Source: Paralichthys olivaceus (lineage: Eukaryota > Chordata > Actinopteri > Pleuronectiformes > Paralichthyidae). Taken from it: DNA of 64,000 bases. Location of the stretch: positions 26,623,458 through 26,687,457 of the forward strand of contig NC_091096.1 of assembly GCF_024713975.1 (NCBI RefSeq), read 5' to 3'. Position numbers and translations under genes: made by a program. Below, piece by piece: positions 1 through 13,254 of this stretch. Position 1 is the stretch's first letter, and each line of letters starts with the position of its first letter. Below the pieces are notes generated by a model. It had not been told where the DNA came from. It searched no databases and was given only the letters and a program-made list of their open reading frames with translations.

Positions 1-2704
1 AAACATTTGTGAGCTGCAAAAATGTATTATAACATATGAACTGACTCCTGTCACAAAGATATAAAGACAACAGAGAGAACCAGGGTAGGCATTGTAAGTA
101 ATGTATCAATTAATAAAACCTGTGCAACAAACGCTGTGAATGGGCTCGTTTGAGGACATTTGGTTCAGAGATTATACTAGGGTCAGATCAGTCTGAAATA
201 CCAGTACAGCGAGCATGTGAGCCAACTGAAAATAATACTTCTAGTTGTTTAATGTTTGGAAACAGATTAATGATGAAACTGATGAGTAATAATGTTCAGT
301 GGATTCACTCAGATGATTATTTAAGGCTTTAACTTTTAAAAAGCATTCTCTGAGACAACAGAGAACAGGCATCCTCCTTTATAACATTCTTTTCCACATC
401 AGAGCTGTTTCCATCACTTTCTATATAACTAGTATTACAGATATGAATAATGCTGTGAAGACATTTACATACCGGAGAACACAGAAGCCAAGCATTACAT
501 TTCTGAAACTATGTTGACAGTATAATAATGTGAAAGCCATATGAAGCTTGGAAATATATTTGCAGGGTATATAAATTCTTCCAACATGATTCTGCCAAAT
601 TTAACGATCTCAAAGACAAAATCTGCATCACGACACAGGCCTTAGAAAGGTTGTAGTTAAAAGAGAGAGGGAACATTTGATTTTCTTCTCTAACAGAACT
701 GTATCTCCACTGGCATAGACGTAGATTACATCTACTACCCATTCCTCACCACAACCTCCAGCACAAAATACGTCCGTGGTTGGATGTAGGAGAATCAGAA
801 TCTGCTGGCTATCTGACAGATTTTTTCACAGTGAAGCATGCGCGTATGATTTATCCATCGCCCACCTGTGGGCTCAGCTTGCTGTGTCTCAGTGGTGCTG
901 CAACCAATAGTGAATGACAAGCCATAAAAGGCAATTTGACAAAGGAATGCTGTCTTATTAAAGAGAAAGGCATGTCAAGTACTAAAGTGCTTTAATGCCT
1001 ATAGGTTTAGATGAGTATCTGTATATCACAATGAACTGAGACAGCTGAGCTCTCATCTGTGTTTCATAAGTGTTCCCCCTGTGGTTTTAAAGGTATGTTT
1101 GATGAACCTCAGGCTACACTTTTGGTTCTGCACATTTAAGATACGTGTAAATGTGTTAATGGCATATTGTAACAGTGGTTTCTTTTGTACATCCGTTATT
1201 TTCTTTAACAAACAGGCAGGAGACCTAACCTTTCAACTTCCAACCATTAAAAACTGTCCTTAAGAAAGTCACATGTGGCTGAAAGTTCCCTTTTCATTAC
1301 ACAAAGGAAACAACTAAATGGAGGACAGAGTGGGAAACAAGAGAAAGCAGTATATACTGTAGCTACTGCAGTTTCAAACATAAAACAGTCAAGTTTTAAA
1401 ATATGAACATTACTGAATATCAGACTGCAGATTACAACATAATACACAGGACATTCATGCAGGAAACACATTTAACATAGGAAGAACATAGTTTTAGCAT
1501 CAGGTTGGAATGCATGCCTAAAGGGGCCAGTTGAACTTAGTTAATGAGAAGCCATGTTGATTTATAGCTACGGTTAACTGCATTTAGTTATTGCAGCTCC
1601 AATCACCCTTACAAGAAATGAGTTGGGCAAACAAAAGATGGCCAAACTTTTTCTTTTCGAGCAGGGCTAATTGACATTCCCGTTGTCAAAGTAACAAGTT
1701 AAGAGGAAACTGCTAAGCTAGTAAGCATAATACACTGTTTCCTTGGTAACCGTTGGTGCGGAGGCAGCTGTGGGCAATTCTCACAACAATGGCCACATGA
1801 CAACTCTCTTCAAACTGGTTATGAGTAGGCTATTTTTACATTTAGACTGATTATCCCCATGTGTGCTGTGTGTTACTTTGTAACAACAGTTTCTACAAGA
1901 TGTTAAACATCTCCCACAGATTTTATTGTTTGTAGTGTCTTATGAGTTAAGAGATCTTGCATTTGTGTGTGTGTGAGAGAGAGAGAGAGAGAGTGGGGGT
2001 GGGGTGGGTGGGGGTAAGATAAGACAACATTTCTTGTAAAAAGTGGATGAATTATTACTTTATACATTCCATGTCAACGTCTCTATGATAAATATGTATC
2101 ACTTTGGCACAGCCTTCCCAGCTCCATTCAAACAGAGGAGTCACGTACTATGGATTCACCTGTCCTCTTGCAGACTGTCACAGCTCACAGTCTTCTAATA
2201 ACTGCTACAGACAGCCAGCAGGATGCTTGATAATATACTTGAGTTTAGTGTTTGGGTTTATATTTATGTTCAATATTATCCAGTTTTTCAATTAGCAAAT
2301 AAACCACTTGATCTGTAAATGTGAGAAAAGATGACTTTCGCAAGTTCCTAGAGGGAAAAGTGACAGCCGGAAGGAAGTTGTTATATTTCAGTTGCTGAAA
2401 CCAGAAAGTATTTGTGATATTTCATTAGACTTCTTAAACAAACTGTTGAGTGATTTCCTTTACTCAGTTCTTAGGTGAAGCAGCCTCAATTCCTCTTGAC
2501 TATGACCCAACCTTTGCTCAACAGGTTTTTGGACCATTCCTCTTTGCTCATCTTCTCAAGCTCTGTCAGGTTTGATGGTGATTGTTGCTGGACAGCTATT
2601 TTAATCTTTTACCAGGGATGTTTGCTTCAGTCACCAACCATTCTATTTCAACCCTGACCAGTGTACCTGGCCCTGCTGATGCTGCTCAAAAGCACCCTTA
2701 CACT
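1..2704. other. Gene-free flank
   Basis: No host exon is recognisable on either strand. The short open frames have no family resemblance and no splice context. The only structured element is the purine-rich low-complexity tract at 1963-2014. Confidence 0.5.
1963..2014 (+). repeat. GT/GA microsatellite ending in a G-run tract
   Basis: A (GT)n run passes into a (GA)n run and then into four G-runs of 5, 4, 3 and 5 bases at 1995-2014, separated by single T residues. The last part fits the G-quadruplex rule with one-base loops. Confidence 0.85.
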
Positions 2705-3050
2705 ATAAAGCTCCTCTCCTGTGGATTCATCTCCCAGTATCAGTTTGGGAGGCAGACACCCTCTCTATGTTTAAGAGTCGGCTTAAAACCTTTATCCTTT
2801 TTGATAAAACTTATAGGGCTGGTTCAATTCTGTCTTGGACCCCTGCTCATAGTTCTGCTGCTATAGATCTAGAATGATGGGGGAAACATGACACATGGAG
2901 CTTCTCTTTCCTCTTCTCCCTCTCCATTAAATTAATCTCATCAAAACAAAACAAGACTTGACGTCTTCCCGCAGTCCTTGTGTTTAATAATTGCATATCA
3001 GGGGTCACGGCTGCGGCCACATCAAGGATCATGAATCGTGATCATGGATC
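2705..3050 (+). mobile_element. 5'-truncated LINE tail (CR1/L2-like family)
   Basis: This copy aligns by eye with the end of the LINE at 16865-18505. It keeps the last ORF2 codons (a decayed block ending in MFKSRLKT-type residues) and then the same 3' UTR phrases: 'cttggacc', 'gctgctatag', 'tctagaatg', 'catggagcttctctttcctc' and 'ggccacatcaaggatca'. It is 5'-truncated and decayed, as expected for target-primed reverse transcription. Confidence 0.75.
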
Positions 3051-3059
3051 ACATATATG

Positions 3060-4990
3060 GCAACAATACCAATAGCATGTAGGATGCATGCAGAGTATTA
3101 AATGGTAATAATTCATGCTAATCACAAATTCCATCTGAAGAAAAACAGTAGTGAATTTAAAGCAACAACATACCACACCACTCAGGCCACACACTTAGTT
3201 TACTGGTATTTTCCATCAAACCAAACTTCCATCAAACATTCTTCAAAATTTTAACAAGGTTCCTTTCACTGCTTGGTGTGGTCATTATATTGCAAACATT
3301 CTCCCACCACAAAATGATTAATTTCATTGGCTGCAAAACAGGAAAAAATCTTTTGATAATCTCTCCAACAGAGTCCCACCTTGGTACAGTTTGAAGACTG
3401 ACTTGCTCAGCAAAACTCAACATGAACTGATCTGACTGTTTGACATGCTGTACTGAGTCTAAATCCCTCTTTCATATATTAACTCCATTAAGCTGGTTAT
3501 ATTTTCACCCATGTCGGTTTTTTTGTTTTTTTGTGAGGAGGATCACACAAAAGTACTCAACCAATTGACACGAAACTGAGTGGGGCGATGGATCCTGGGC
3601 CACGCAGAATCGCAAATTTGGGTTTTGTGCCAGTAAACACAGGGACTCTATTCTTAACAATGCAGGTTTTTTTCTTGACAATTTTGTCTATTAAGAAACC
3701 AATGTCTGGATCTTGAGGTGAATAAGAATTTATGGCTTCACTTTATTCAAGTTTTTGCTGATTATGAGACATTATTAATTTTTCCTTTTAAATGTCTTTC
3801 ATGGTGGCTCAAAAGACATGTAGGATTGTTTGTCCTTGGTGGAACTGTGATCTTTGAGGACTATCCTGCCTCATAAAAGGTATCTGATTTCACAGGGCAC
3901 TAATGTTAACAGGGCATTTCTTTATGGTCTTACTATGTCATAAAGTTTTTATTATTAAAATAAAAACAACATGCATTAATGACAAAAGAAAGCCTGAGAG
4001 AGTTTGTGTCCCCTGATTGACTGTCTTTGCTCTTAGTAGTGTTTTCAGTGTCACACTGCTTATTTGCTGCCAGCTTTAGTCAGGCAATCACTGATAAGGT
4101 TCCAGAGCAGTGCTTGTTTCCCTTTCCTCAGTCCTCCCATGAGATGTTAAGTGCAGGGGAAATGAGCAGCCAGTGCTGTCGTGTTGATGTGCAGATTTGG
4201 AAAACATGAGGGAGCAATTTATCCTTGATGCTCTCTTAGATTAACACAGTAAACATTTCACTTCAACTGACTTTGATGTATTGATGAGATGACACATATC
4301 TACGGTACAAAAAGCACACAGCAAAACGTATTGTGTGGTCAAATCCTGGACCGTCTAGTGTCAGATGTATTAAACAAATTAGTCAATCAACCAATAAATG
4401 AATTGAAATGTTTGCTATATTATGCTTTCTTACACAAGGAGCAGGGATCCTAAGGTCTGGTGCAGTACATTGCATGAGGGAAACACCAGGAGAACAAGAT
4501 AAAAAGGGTAACCATTACCATTATGTGTTTGAGTAAAATGAACTTATTCTATATTGACAACATTTCTTCCAAATTCCAGATAGATATTGTCATTTAGAAG
4601 ATTCATTTGCAGGCAAAGAAAACTTGTCAAAATAAATAATAATGCAAAGTTAACAAACAGCAGTAATATTTTAACTTGGGAAGCATTCAGAAAAAAATTG
4701 GGTGAAATAACCTTGATTTCCAATCCCACTCTTTCACATAGCTGTTGGGGGACTTTATGTCCTAAATTGGAATTATCAGAACAGATGACCTTACTCCAGG
4801 CCTTGGTCTTTAAAACAGTACTGGCTCATCTTTGCTTCTCACTGAGGATTTTCTAACTTTGCGCAACTTCAGCCTCGCCCCAGGGGAGCCTTTTCAGAGC
4901 CAGCATACTTTTTGTATGTTGTTTGATCATCTTGCGGCCATTCAGTGAAATTCAAATGAGTTGGCAGTCACCCAGGTCAGTAAATGGTAT
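3060..4990. other. Gene-free stretch
   Basis: Nothing recognisable as a coding exon or RNA gene. A patch near 3535-3640 resembles diffuse teleost repeats but could not be bounded. Confidence 0.4.
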
Positions 4991-4999
4991 ATAACACTT

Positions 5000-5125
5000 T
5001 TCTTTTCTTGGTGAACACTCAAAGCTCTTTACAGTACAGGTTATTGCCATTCACCCATTCACACACACGCAATCAGGGTTCAGTATCTTGCCCAAGGACA
5101 CTTCGCATGCAGAACACTTATTCCC
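5000..5125 (+). mobile_element. SINE-like repeat ('ctttacagtacag' family)
   Basis: Shares the phrases 'actcaaagctctttacagta', 'gccattcaccca' and 'cttgcccaaggacac' with copies at 6203, 11905 (minus), 37185, 40130 and 45335. This is a common teleost interspersed repeat whose full copies start with a 'gtaaatggtctgtatttata' type head. No coding content. Confidence 0.65.
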
Positions 5126-5223
5126 TATGTCTGCTGTTTGACCTTGTTTTTGAGTCACTTAAGTAAGCTGATGTATTGTATCCCTCTATCAGTGAAGCCA
5201 GAATGGAACCCTCGTTTTCTTCA

Positions 5224-5557
5224 TTTAAAGGTACAGTGTGTAGAATTTTGTGATATCTAGTGTTGAAGTTGCATGTTGAAAAAAGCTGAACACCCCTCAC
5301 CTCACCCTCTCCTTCCAAACATGAAAAAGAACCTGTGGTAGCTTCAGTTGTCATAAAAACTCAAAAGGTGTTTAGTTTGTCCAGTCTGGACTAATGTAAA
5401 AAACATGGCGGCCTCTGTAGAGAGGGTCCCCTCCATGTGAATATAAAGTATTTAAATATAAAGGGCCTTTTCTGGGGTAAAGAAAACTACAATTCATACA
5501 ATTTAGATGAAACCAATAGTTCCCTTTCACCTAAATCTTACACACTGGACCTTTAAA
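5224..5557. mobile_element. MITE with 19-bp terminal inverted repeats and TTAA target sites
   Basis: The left end (5224-5242) and right end (5539-5557) are inverted copies matching at 18 of 19 positions. The TTAA at each outer edge suits a TTAA-targeting transposase (piggyBac or Kolobok type). The interior carries phrases repeated in other copies here, such as 'cctgtggtagcttcagttgt', 'aaaaacatgg' and 'gggccttt'. It is non-autonomous, with no ORF of note. Confidence 0.8.
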
Positions 5558-6202
5558 ATATTTCTTTCAACTCTTGTTTTATTCCAGTAACTTTTATGGT
5601 GTGTCCCAAATTTTATTTGGTTCATTTCTGTCTAATTGCTTATACTTCCTGGTGTGAATGTGAATGTGGGTCCTTAAACTTTGGCAACTACGGGCCCTGA
5701 GGCTGCAGATTTTCTCAGGGACACAGCTCTCTGTGTCCTGGACACTCCCATTTTCATTTACAGCCAATAGGTATTGATTTACTTTTGAGGTTTATCAGCC
5801 GTCACTGAGTTACTTCTGCTGCAAGCTGACCAGCTTAGATATGGAGGCTTTAAGGAGAACTTTGACAAATCCAGCCATTTCTTTGCAAAAACACCCCAAC
5901 AAGAAAAAAAGAGGATAAAGAAGCTTGGTCCAGACCGACCTGTTTTCTTCTCCCACTCTTATTATAAGAAACAGAGGTGGCTGTGAGACCTAAAACATCT
6001 CTCTGAAAATGTAAACGGCATGAAAGTTGCCACAGTCACTTGGACACAATGAGGCTACATTTTTGCAGCAGGCTTAGTATTGCTCAGCAGCTCGATGAAG
6101 GCTACAGGATTTGCATATCAGCAACACTGCGCCCCAGCCACCTCTGGGTAGTTCCTCCCAGATTTTGGTTCTTGGTTGACAGGAGTCTAACCTAACAACA
6201 TA

Positions 6203-6405
6203 GTGCTTTGGAGTCCTGATGACTACTCAGAGTGCTTTACAGTACAGGTTATTGCCATTCACCCAATCACATATACATTCATACAGTGCATCTATGGGCA
6301 GAACTTTTTCTATGAGGGAAAATTTGGGGGTTCAGTAACTTGCCCAAGGACACTACTCCATGTAGATGGGGAAGACTGGGTTCAAACCGCTGTCCTTCTT
6401 AGCCC
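6203..6405 (+). mobile_element. SINE-like repeat ('ctttacagtacag' family)
   Basis: A fuller copy of the repeat seen at 5000. It has 'cctgatgactactca', 'gctttacagtacagg', 'catacagtgcatctatg' and 'cttgcccaaggacac' in the same order as the copies at 40130 and 45335. Confidence 0.65.
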
Positions 6406-6419
6406 AGAGAATTAGTGGA

Positions 6420-9400
6420 GGAGTTTGTCTTGAAGAACCATCACTGAGAGACTAATGATGTGAAACAAGAAAACCATGCAGTTTTTCTCTCTCATCCAGT
6501 TAAACAATATGAATACCACACAACTACACATTATTCTACCTTGCATAACTGCCAAGTTGAGGAAGGAATTACTGTCTTTGCAAGCCGACCTGGAAACAGG
6601 TAACACTGTATATTTTCCACTGTAAGCACAAAAGCCTGCTATGACATACGTTTAAACCAAAAGACATGGGAAGTAAAAGGAAGCAAACATATTTATTAAA
6701 CAGTGTAATTTTGAACAGGGAATCAATGAGCTGCAAAATGACAAGCTCAAAGCTACAACAAACATCTTCAGCTGAGTTCTACAAACTGTATGTATGTCCT
6801 AAGGGCCAAAGTCGTATGTCTTCATCTAACTAGAAGCTGCATCTAATCCCCTGAAATTAACAAGAGGGGCCGTGTATGAAAATTCAATTATCCGAATGAG
6901 CCCATGTGAGAAAACATGAGATTATCTTGGGAGTTTACTGTGCGCATGTGGGCTTTTTGTCATTTAATTAACCAGTTGTGTGCAGCATCATGACAAACAG
7001 CTCCACTCAGTCTTATGTGATGTGACTTGTGGTAAAAAATATGCTGTCAAAAATTTGGTATGGCCCTCAACAAATGCTATAATAAATGGCCCTGGGTATG
7101 GTAAAAGGTTTTACCCCCACTGAACCCCAAAACACCCCTGATGGCTGTGCCATCAGTGTGTGAATGATATGTCACAGAAAAGTGCTGCATATAGTGGCAC
7201 TGTATGTATGTGTGTAAGACTGGATGAATGTGACCTTTGTGTTGATTAACTTGAGTGGACATTAAGACTAGACAATCGTTACCATTTAGCCAAAGGCTCC
7301 CCCATCCATAAATTAAAATAAGTAAAGATTTGCAAAGCAATTGTATGTGTTAAATGTTTTTTATTTGTAAAGGAACATTAGTGAACACTTAAGCACATGT
7401 GTTATGCTGATAGATTAGCTATCCAATTACTATTATCACCACCCAGCTCAAGGCTGGGTGAAGTGAAAATAAGTTAATTTACAGACATGAAACAAAAAGG
7501 GAAATTTAATTACATGTTTTTTTGTAAAGCTGAATGTCATTGTGGTAATTGTTTAATCTGTTAATCACCTAGAGGACTTTGAAACTAGTTCTGTGCTGCA
7601 AAGCATTGCAATTTGTAAGTCATTTTATCAGACATAAACATTTCTTATTTTTGATGTGGAATAAAAATTGCTGAATTAAAATACGGTTGTGCTCATTAAC
7701 TGTGTCAGAAACATTCAATTGAAATTGAAAGTATTTGAATGATAATTTTTTTTAAATACCTTTTTATTTTTTATTTCTATTTTGTTAAAATAAGGGAAGA
7801 TGTATGATTGATTTAAAAAATATATAAAAACAACAGCCTGGTATGCCGAAGGAAAGTAACACAAGTATAAGGCAAGTACGGCACTAATGAGAAAGGAAGT
7901 AAAAAGTAAAGAAGGAAGGAAGACATTTCTTCCAAACCTGAGAGGGGATGCATTCCACTGCAAATTGTCAACTCTGCCATGGAGAGTGTGAGAATTCTAT
8001 CTGATAAAAGGGTTTTGACGTCACTCGAGTCAACAGATCCAGATGGATAATGTCCAAATCAACATTATAGACTTTCTGATAAGGGTAATAGGGAAATGGC
8101 CAAAATGAGCTTTCTTTGTTGAGGCGAATGCTGAGTGGCTCCTTTTGTGATGTTTACAACATTGATGCCAATCAAAGCTCAGGCATCACTCCAAACATCC
8201 CGCCTGGATGCAACTGTTTCCCAACTCACATGCAACTGCATAATGTCAACACAAAGTTTAATCTTCCTCTGCGAGATCTAAACTTTAAGTAACTGTACAT
8301 GCAGGTCTACTTGAACAAACAGGGGAATGCCACAATGAAAACAATAGTTTATTTGAATATGTAGCAGTTGTCAATTTAAAACAGTTGAAACATTTGATTA
8401 GGCCAACTAAAATCATGGATGAGATATCCTACAATATATGTACCACACATACTGAGGTGGTCATGGCTACCCACCATCCACTCTGCAGGCATTCAAAGCC
8501 AGTGGTGGAAAGAAACTAAGTTCATTCGCTGGAGTACTGTAATTAAGTAAAAATCCGATGTACTTGATAATGAAATATGGGTATTATAGGACCCAGTGTT
8601 TTGGAAACTGGAGCCATAATTGGGATTAAAAATCGGAATGTCTCTGCTTTGTCTGCTCTGGTTTTGCACATTCTTATAAAAAACCTTCTCCTACATTATG
8701 AATGTGCAATATAACCAAAGTTAACAATAGCAGGGGTGTAGACCTCAGTCTCATAAACTGGACTTACATAAAAAATCTAGATAAAGATCTACTGGAAGCA
8801 ATACTTGGTTCTGTACAACAATTTGATGTTGTTCATTTTGTCAACTATCTTCACGCTCCACATTAGCAACAGTCACAGCAGAGATATTATGTTTTCAGGT
8901 TGTTTTCTTCATGTTTGTATATCCATATAATACACCTGTCTCATCCTGACCACGATAGCTCAAGAGAACATTTCTTCAGATTTGGAAAAAAAATTGACAA
9001 ACTGACAATTTAATGATCAGAGGTCAAAAGTCACAGTGATCTCACAAAACACGTTTTTGGCCATTACTTACTGGCAGAGGCATACAGCTGTGAGGCATAC
9101 AGCTGTGAGGAGGAGATTCTAGATAAAAGGACCTCTTTATTTTAAACAGTTAAGTCTTTTTTTGATTATCTGACAAGATTAGTTGACGAAATAATTTTGA
9201 ACATTTTAATGTAGTTAGTCAAGGTTTAGTCAAGATTTAGCACTTTTGTCAAAGTTAAGATATGTGATGTTTCATGTAATTAAAAGGCTGTCTACTCTGC
9301 TGTTACAAATATAAGCAAAATATCAAGTCATGGAAAAGGATAAAACAATGAAGTCACAGAAGATGAAGCAACAAAAGCAAATCCATTGCGATCCAGCTTT

Positions 9401-11900
9401 TAATCAATCAAAATGAAAACCTATACAACAGCCCTGTAGTAAACCTTCACCTCACAGTGTTGGGTTTGTCAGTACTGTGTAAATTCTGTAGCTGGTAGAC
9501 CTTAGTGGTCTTGTCGTCTTCAATTCTGCTACACTCATACAGTGTGTACAAAAAGTTTTACATTAGCATTGCAGTTAAGTATAGTCTTCTACATTATATG
9601 TTGTGTATTTAAATTACCAGTAATCTGTTGCTAATAGACATTTAGCTTGTAGAGACTCAATCATCATGGCCTGACCAGCAAATATTTATGACCAAAAAGT
9701 TGTTTGTGTTTTAGCATGTTTAACTAAAAAATCCACAGGCCTGTCTTAACTAAAGATTAGCCAATTTAGCTGACTGTACATCTGATTTTCAGTGAAGCTG
9801 TACCCACAAGCAACATAGCAGTTAATATCCAAATTTGCAGTTGATCTAAATGTCAACCTGTTTTTCTTCAGCCAAGCTTTGCTTAATCTAAGGTATCCTT
9901 TTTTCTTCCCCTTAAGCTTCCTGAACTGAAATGTGCAGTGACACCATTCAAAGGACATTTGGACTATGTCATGGTTTGAAAAAAAAATGAAATTCCCTCA
10001 CTTGTTTTTCAACAACAAAAGAAGTATTAATTTTAAACACTACCACTTTTTACATAAAGCAATATAGCATATAGCAAAAATATATATAGCATATATATAG
10101 CAACATCATTAACAATGATTTAATCAGTTCAGTTTTGACTCATTTCGCCATCAAATGTTTTTTTTACCTTTTTAAATCTATGTTAATAAAATGAACAGTA
10201 CTTCTGGTAAAGAATCCTTGTTCATATGTTGAAACTCTGTCTATGGTTGATCAGTTGGATGTCAGGACTTGAGATCTACTTTGAATTCAACAGTGATGAT
10301 GAAACAACACTATTGATAAATCACAAGTTGTACCAGTAAATCAGCTCCTTTACTTTAGTTCCAAATGAGCATGACTCTAGGTTTAATAGGCTCTGGTTTT
10401 GGTGGTGGACCAATATTTGTGAAAACATTGTAAGCAGATGATAAACAGATTCATTGTCCTGCTTTAGTGAAATTGCTACAGTTTGAGCTTTAGTCAAACA
10501 GCTCTTCTCCACTAACACTTGGACATAGAGCGTCTCTCCTCATGAAGCTTCTCAGCTGTGTATTGTTAGGGGGTGGGTATAAATAAACAAGAACATTGTG
10601 GGACACGCTCACTGCTATCAGGAAACATCCATCACTACGGATACTGATGGACGCCTTGCTCCTGTTCCTGTCAGCTCAACAGCCAAGCTGTTGTGTAATA
10701 TTATGTTTTTGCTGTTTCCCTGAAAATGAGGAATGTCTGCAAAAAACTGAAGGTTTGTCATACTTTCAAAAGTATGCATGCATTATAACTTTAACCCTTT
10801 TTAGAAAACCACATAACTGATATCTGAATAAGAGCCCAGAAACAGTGGTGGAACAGTTTGCATTGGGTCGAGGGTTAACTGTCAATGAATACATACCACA
10901 CAGGCAGGAGTGTTGGAAAGCCCAGAGGTATTAAAGGAAAGAAGATGTTCTTTTTTTTCTAAGTTTTCTGTTGGTCTATCAAAGAAAAGAATGCTGAGTA
11001 GGCAAGCATAAACTTAAAAAATCAACTCTGCTCAGCTCTCATCCAGGAGCACATGGTTACCCAAGGAAGTCCAAGAAATCCAGCAGCTTCTTACAGCCAA
11101 ACCATTTCTTCTTCTTCACCTCACTGCATTCGTTACTATCTTTCTCTTTTTTCATCTTTCATTGTTTTTCATCTCCCCTGCTCACAGGTAGCACCTTTAT
11201 CACTCTGCTTTCCTCCTTTATGAGGATTTATAGAATTATTCATGGCCGTAAAAGGACCCAAAAGGGGTCAACAGTTAAAAAGCTTTGGCAAACAGGAATC
11301 AAGCAAACAGGCAAAAAAACAGTCTGAATGTCTAAATGAAAATCTGGCAGATGGTGAGTGAAACAGGCAGGTAATTAGGGAAGTGGGGACGTGTGTGATC
11401 AGGGTGTGTGGGGGTGATTAGGCAAGAGGGAAAAGTTGTATTTTAAAGGACATTTATGTTAGAGCAGACAAAGTGGAAACCAACGGAAATAAAAACAAGA
11501 TGGAATGTGGAAAAGAGACACCCCAACATCCAATAAATGACCCAATAGAGTCAGGCAGATGATGGGTTTCAGGAGGTTGGGCATAGTACTAGCTTGACAT
11601 GGTGGTGTGGATAAATTACTGCAGAGATTGGAAAAGGTCCTATTAAGCGAGGCATTCATTTCTGGGGCTCAACCTCTTGGAGGCAGATCCCCAAAGGCTA
11701 TGTCACTTTGCCCTGGTAATAAGAGGGAGCCACAGACCATCTGTGACTGGTGACCCACACCAGGCTGAGGTCCAGAGATTAGCCCAGGCTCAGAGCCAAG
11801 TGTGTCTGCACCACCAGAGAACCATGTGTTCACTTTAAGGGGGCACCATGGCACAATTAGGGAGAGGGTTGACAGCATATTAAGCCAAGATATGCTTTCA
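6420..11900. other. Gene-free stretch
   Basis: No exon, RNA gene or bounded transposon recognised. There is a short tandem duplication of 'catacagctgtgagg' near 9078-9110 and an AT-rich 'tatatagca' run near 10080-10100. Confidence 0.4.
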
Positions 11901-11904
11901 CCAT

Positions 11905-12096
11905 ATCTCTGGGGTAGAGTGGTCATCCTCAAAGCCATAAGGTTGGCGGTTCGATGCCACTCTTCCCCATCTGCATGCTTGTTTGAAAAGGTTCTGCCCT
12001 TATGCACTGTATGAATGAGTGTGAATGGGTGAATGGCAATAAAAATGTACTAGAAAAGACTTGAAAAGCACAATATAAATACAGACCATTTACCAA
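11905..12096 (-). mobile_element. SINE-like repeat ('ctttacagtacag' family), minus strand
   Basis: The reverse complement carries the family head ('aaatggtctgtatttata' with substitutions at its 12,090 end), 'ccattcacccattcacactc' and a 'cgaaccgccaacctt' tail. It is inverted relative to the copies at 5000 and 6203. Confidence 0.65.
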
Positions 12097-12099
12097 GAG

Positions 12100-13250
12100 C
12101 TGTCAGGACCTCGATGAGGGAGTATGAGCAATGATCCAGTGCAATGACATCTTCATATTCCAATTTATCCCTACTCTGCAGACAGACACAATTTCCATAG
12201 TTGCTCAAGCAGTGGTTCATTTAGGCAGATGAGTTAAATGTGCAAACCTGAAGAACTAATAAACCACTGCGATATTAAGGATAAGGGTGGAGGGAGGCCA
12301 TTAAGCAAACAAAGACTGAGACACACAGATGGTTTTTAGAATATTGTCATGACTCGTCTAACCTGCTTATATGTGTGTGTAGTCGATGAGTCGATTGTGT
12401 TTTATTTTGTGTCCTTGAAGGTAGCAGAGGAAGGCAGTTGCTGCAGAAAGCCAGATTTCGGGCACCTGTGTTTAGAACATGAACACTGCTCATGTCTTCG
12501 AGTACCTCACCCTGGTAGGTGCAAATACTGATTTATATCTGTGCAGAATGTGACAGATGAGAGAAGTTTGTATAATGAGCTTTGAGGATCAAGCATGGGT
12601 CATAATGAGCAAACTTGTATTGAGAGTTAATGCAATGGACATGTTCAAGCAGTGGTTGTGTGTCTCATTTGTCAGCTAGCTGGGATTTGTGCATTAGCAA
12701 GCAGCAGTGAGTATATGTAATCAACCTGCACCCACCTGACCTGAGCCCACAAACACCACCCCCACTACCACCTTCCCATCAGAAGATGTTTTATACTTTA
12801 ATCCCTGGGTTTGGCTCAATAAAGTTGGAACTTCCCGTCCTTCAGAGACAGCACAACCGACAATCGTTGCCAGCCAGCTGGCAGACAGCAGTTTCTGAAC
12901 CCGGTCACCTCATGAAATGCGAAGTCCAGGCAAAATTAAAGGGGTTGTAACTCTTCTGCTGTATGAGATCCAAAAATTACAAATTATGTCTGTTTGCCTT
13001 TCTTCCACCACAGTAACAACCGAAACACTTTCTTTCAGACTTTGTGGTTGCTGGCGTTGCAGTGTCTGCAGCCTGTAGTCCATGGACATGCTCCGATGCT
13101 GAGGAACATTGGAGGAACGCTGAGCCTTGACTAGAGGTCAGTTTATGGACTTCCACGAGTTTTGGTAAAGTTGAAAAAACTGAAATATATAAACAGCACT
13201 GAGAATGCAGTAATACAATTGCATTCATGGAATTAATGACTGCTAGTTAT
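12100..13250. other. Gene-free stretch
   Basis: Nothing supportable. Short open frames near 12349-12531 and 12977-13228 have no family signature and no splice context. Confidence 0.4.
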
Positions 13251-13254
13251 CTCA

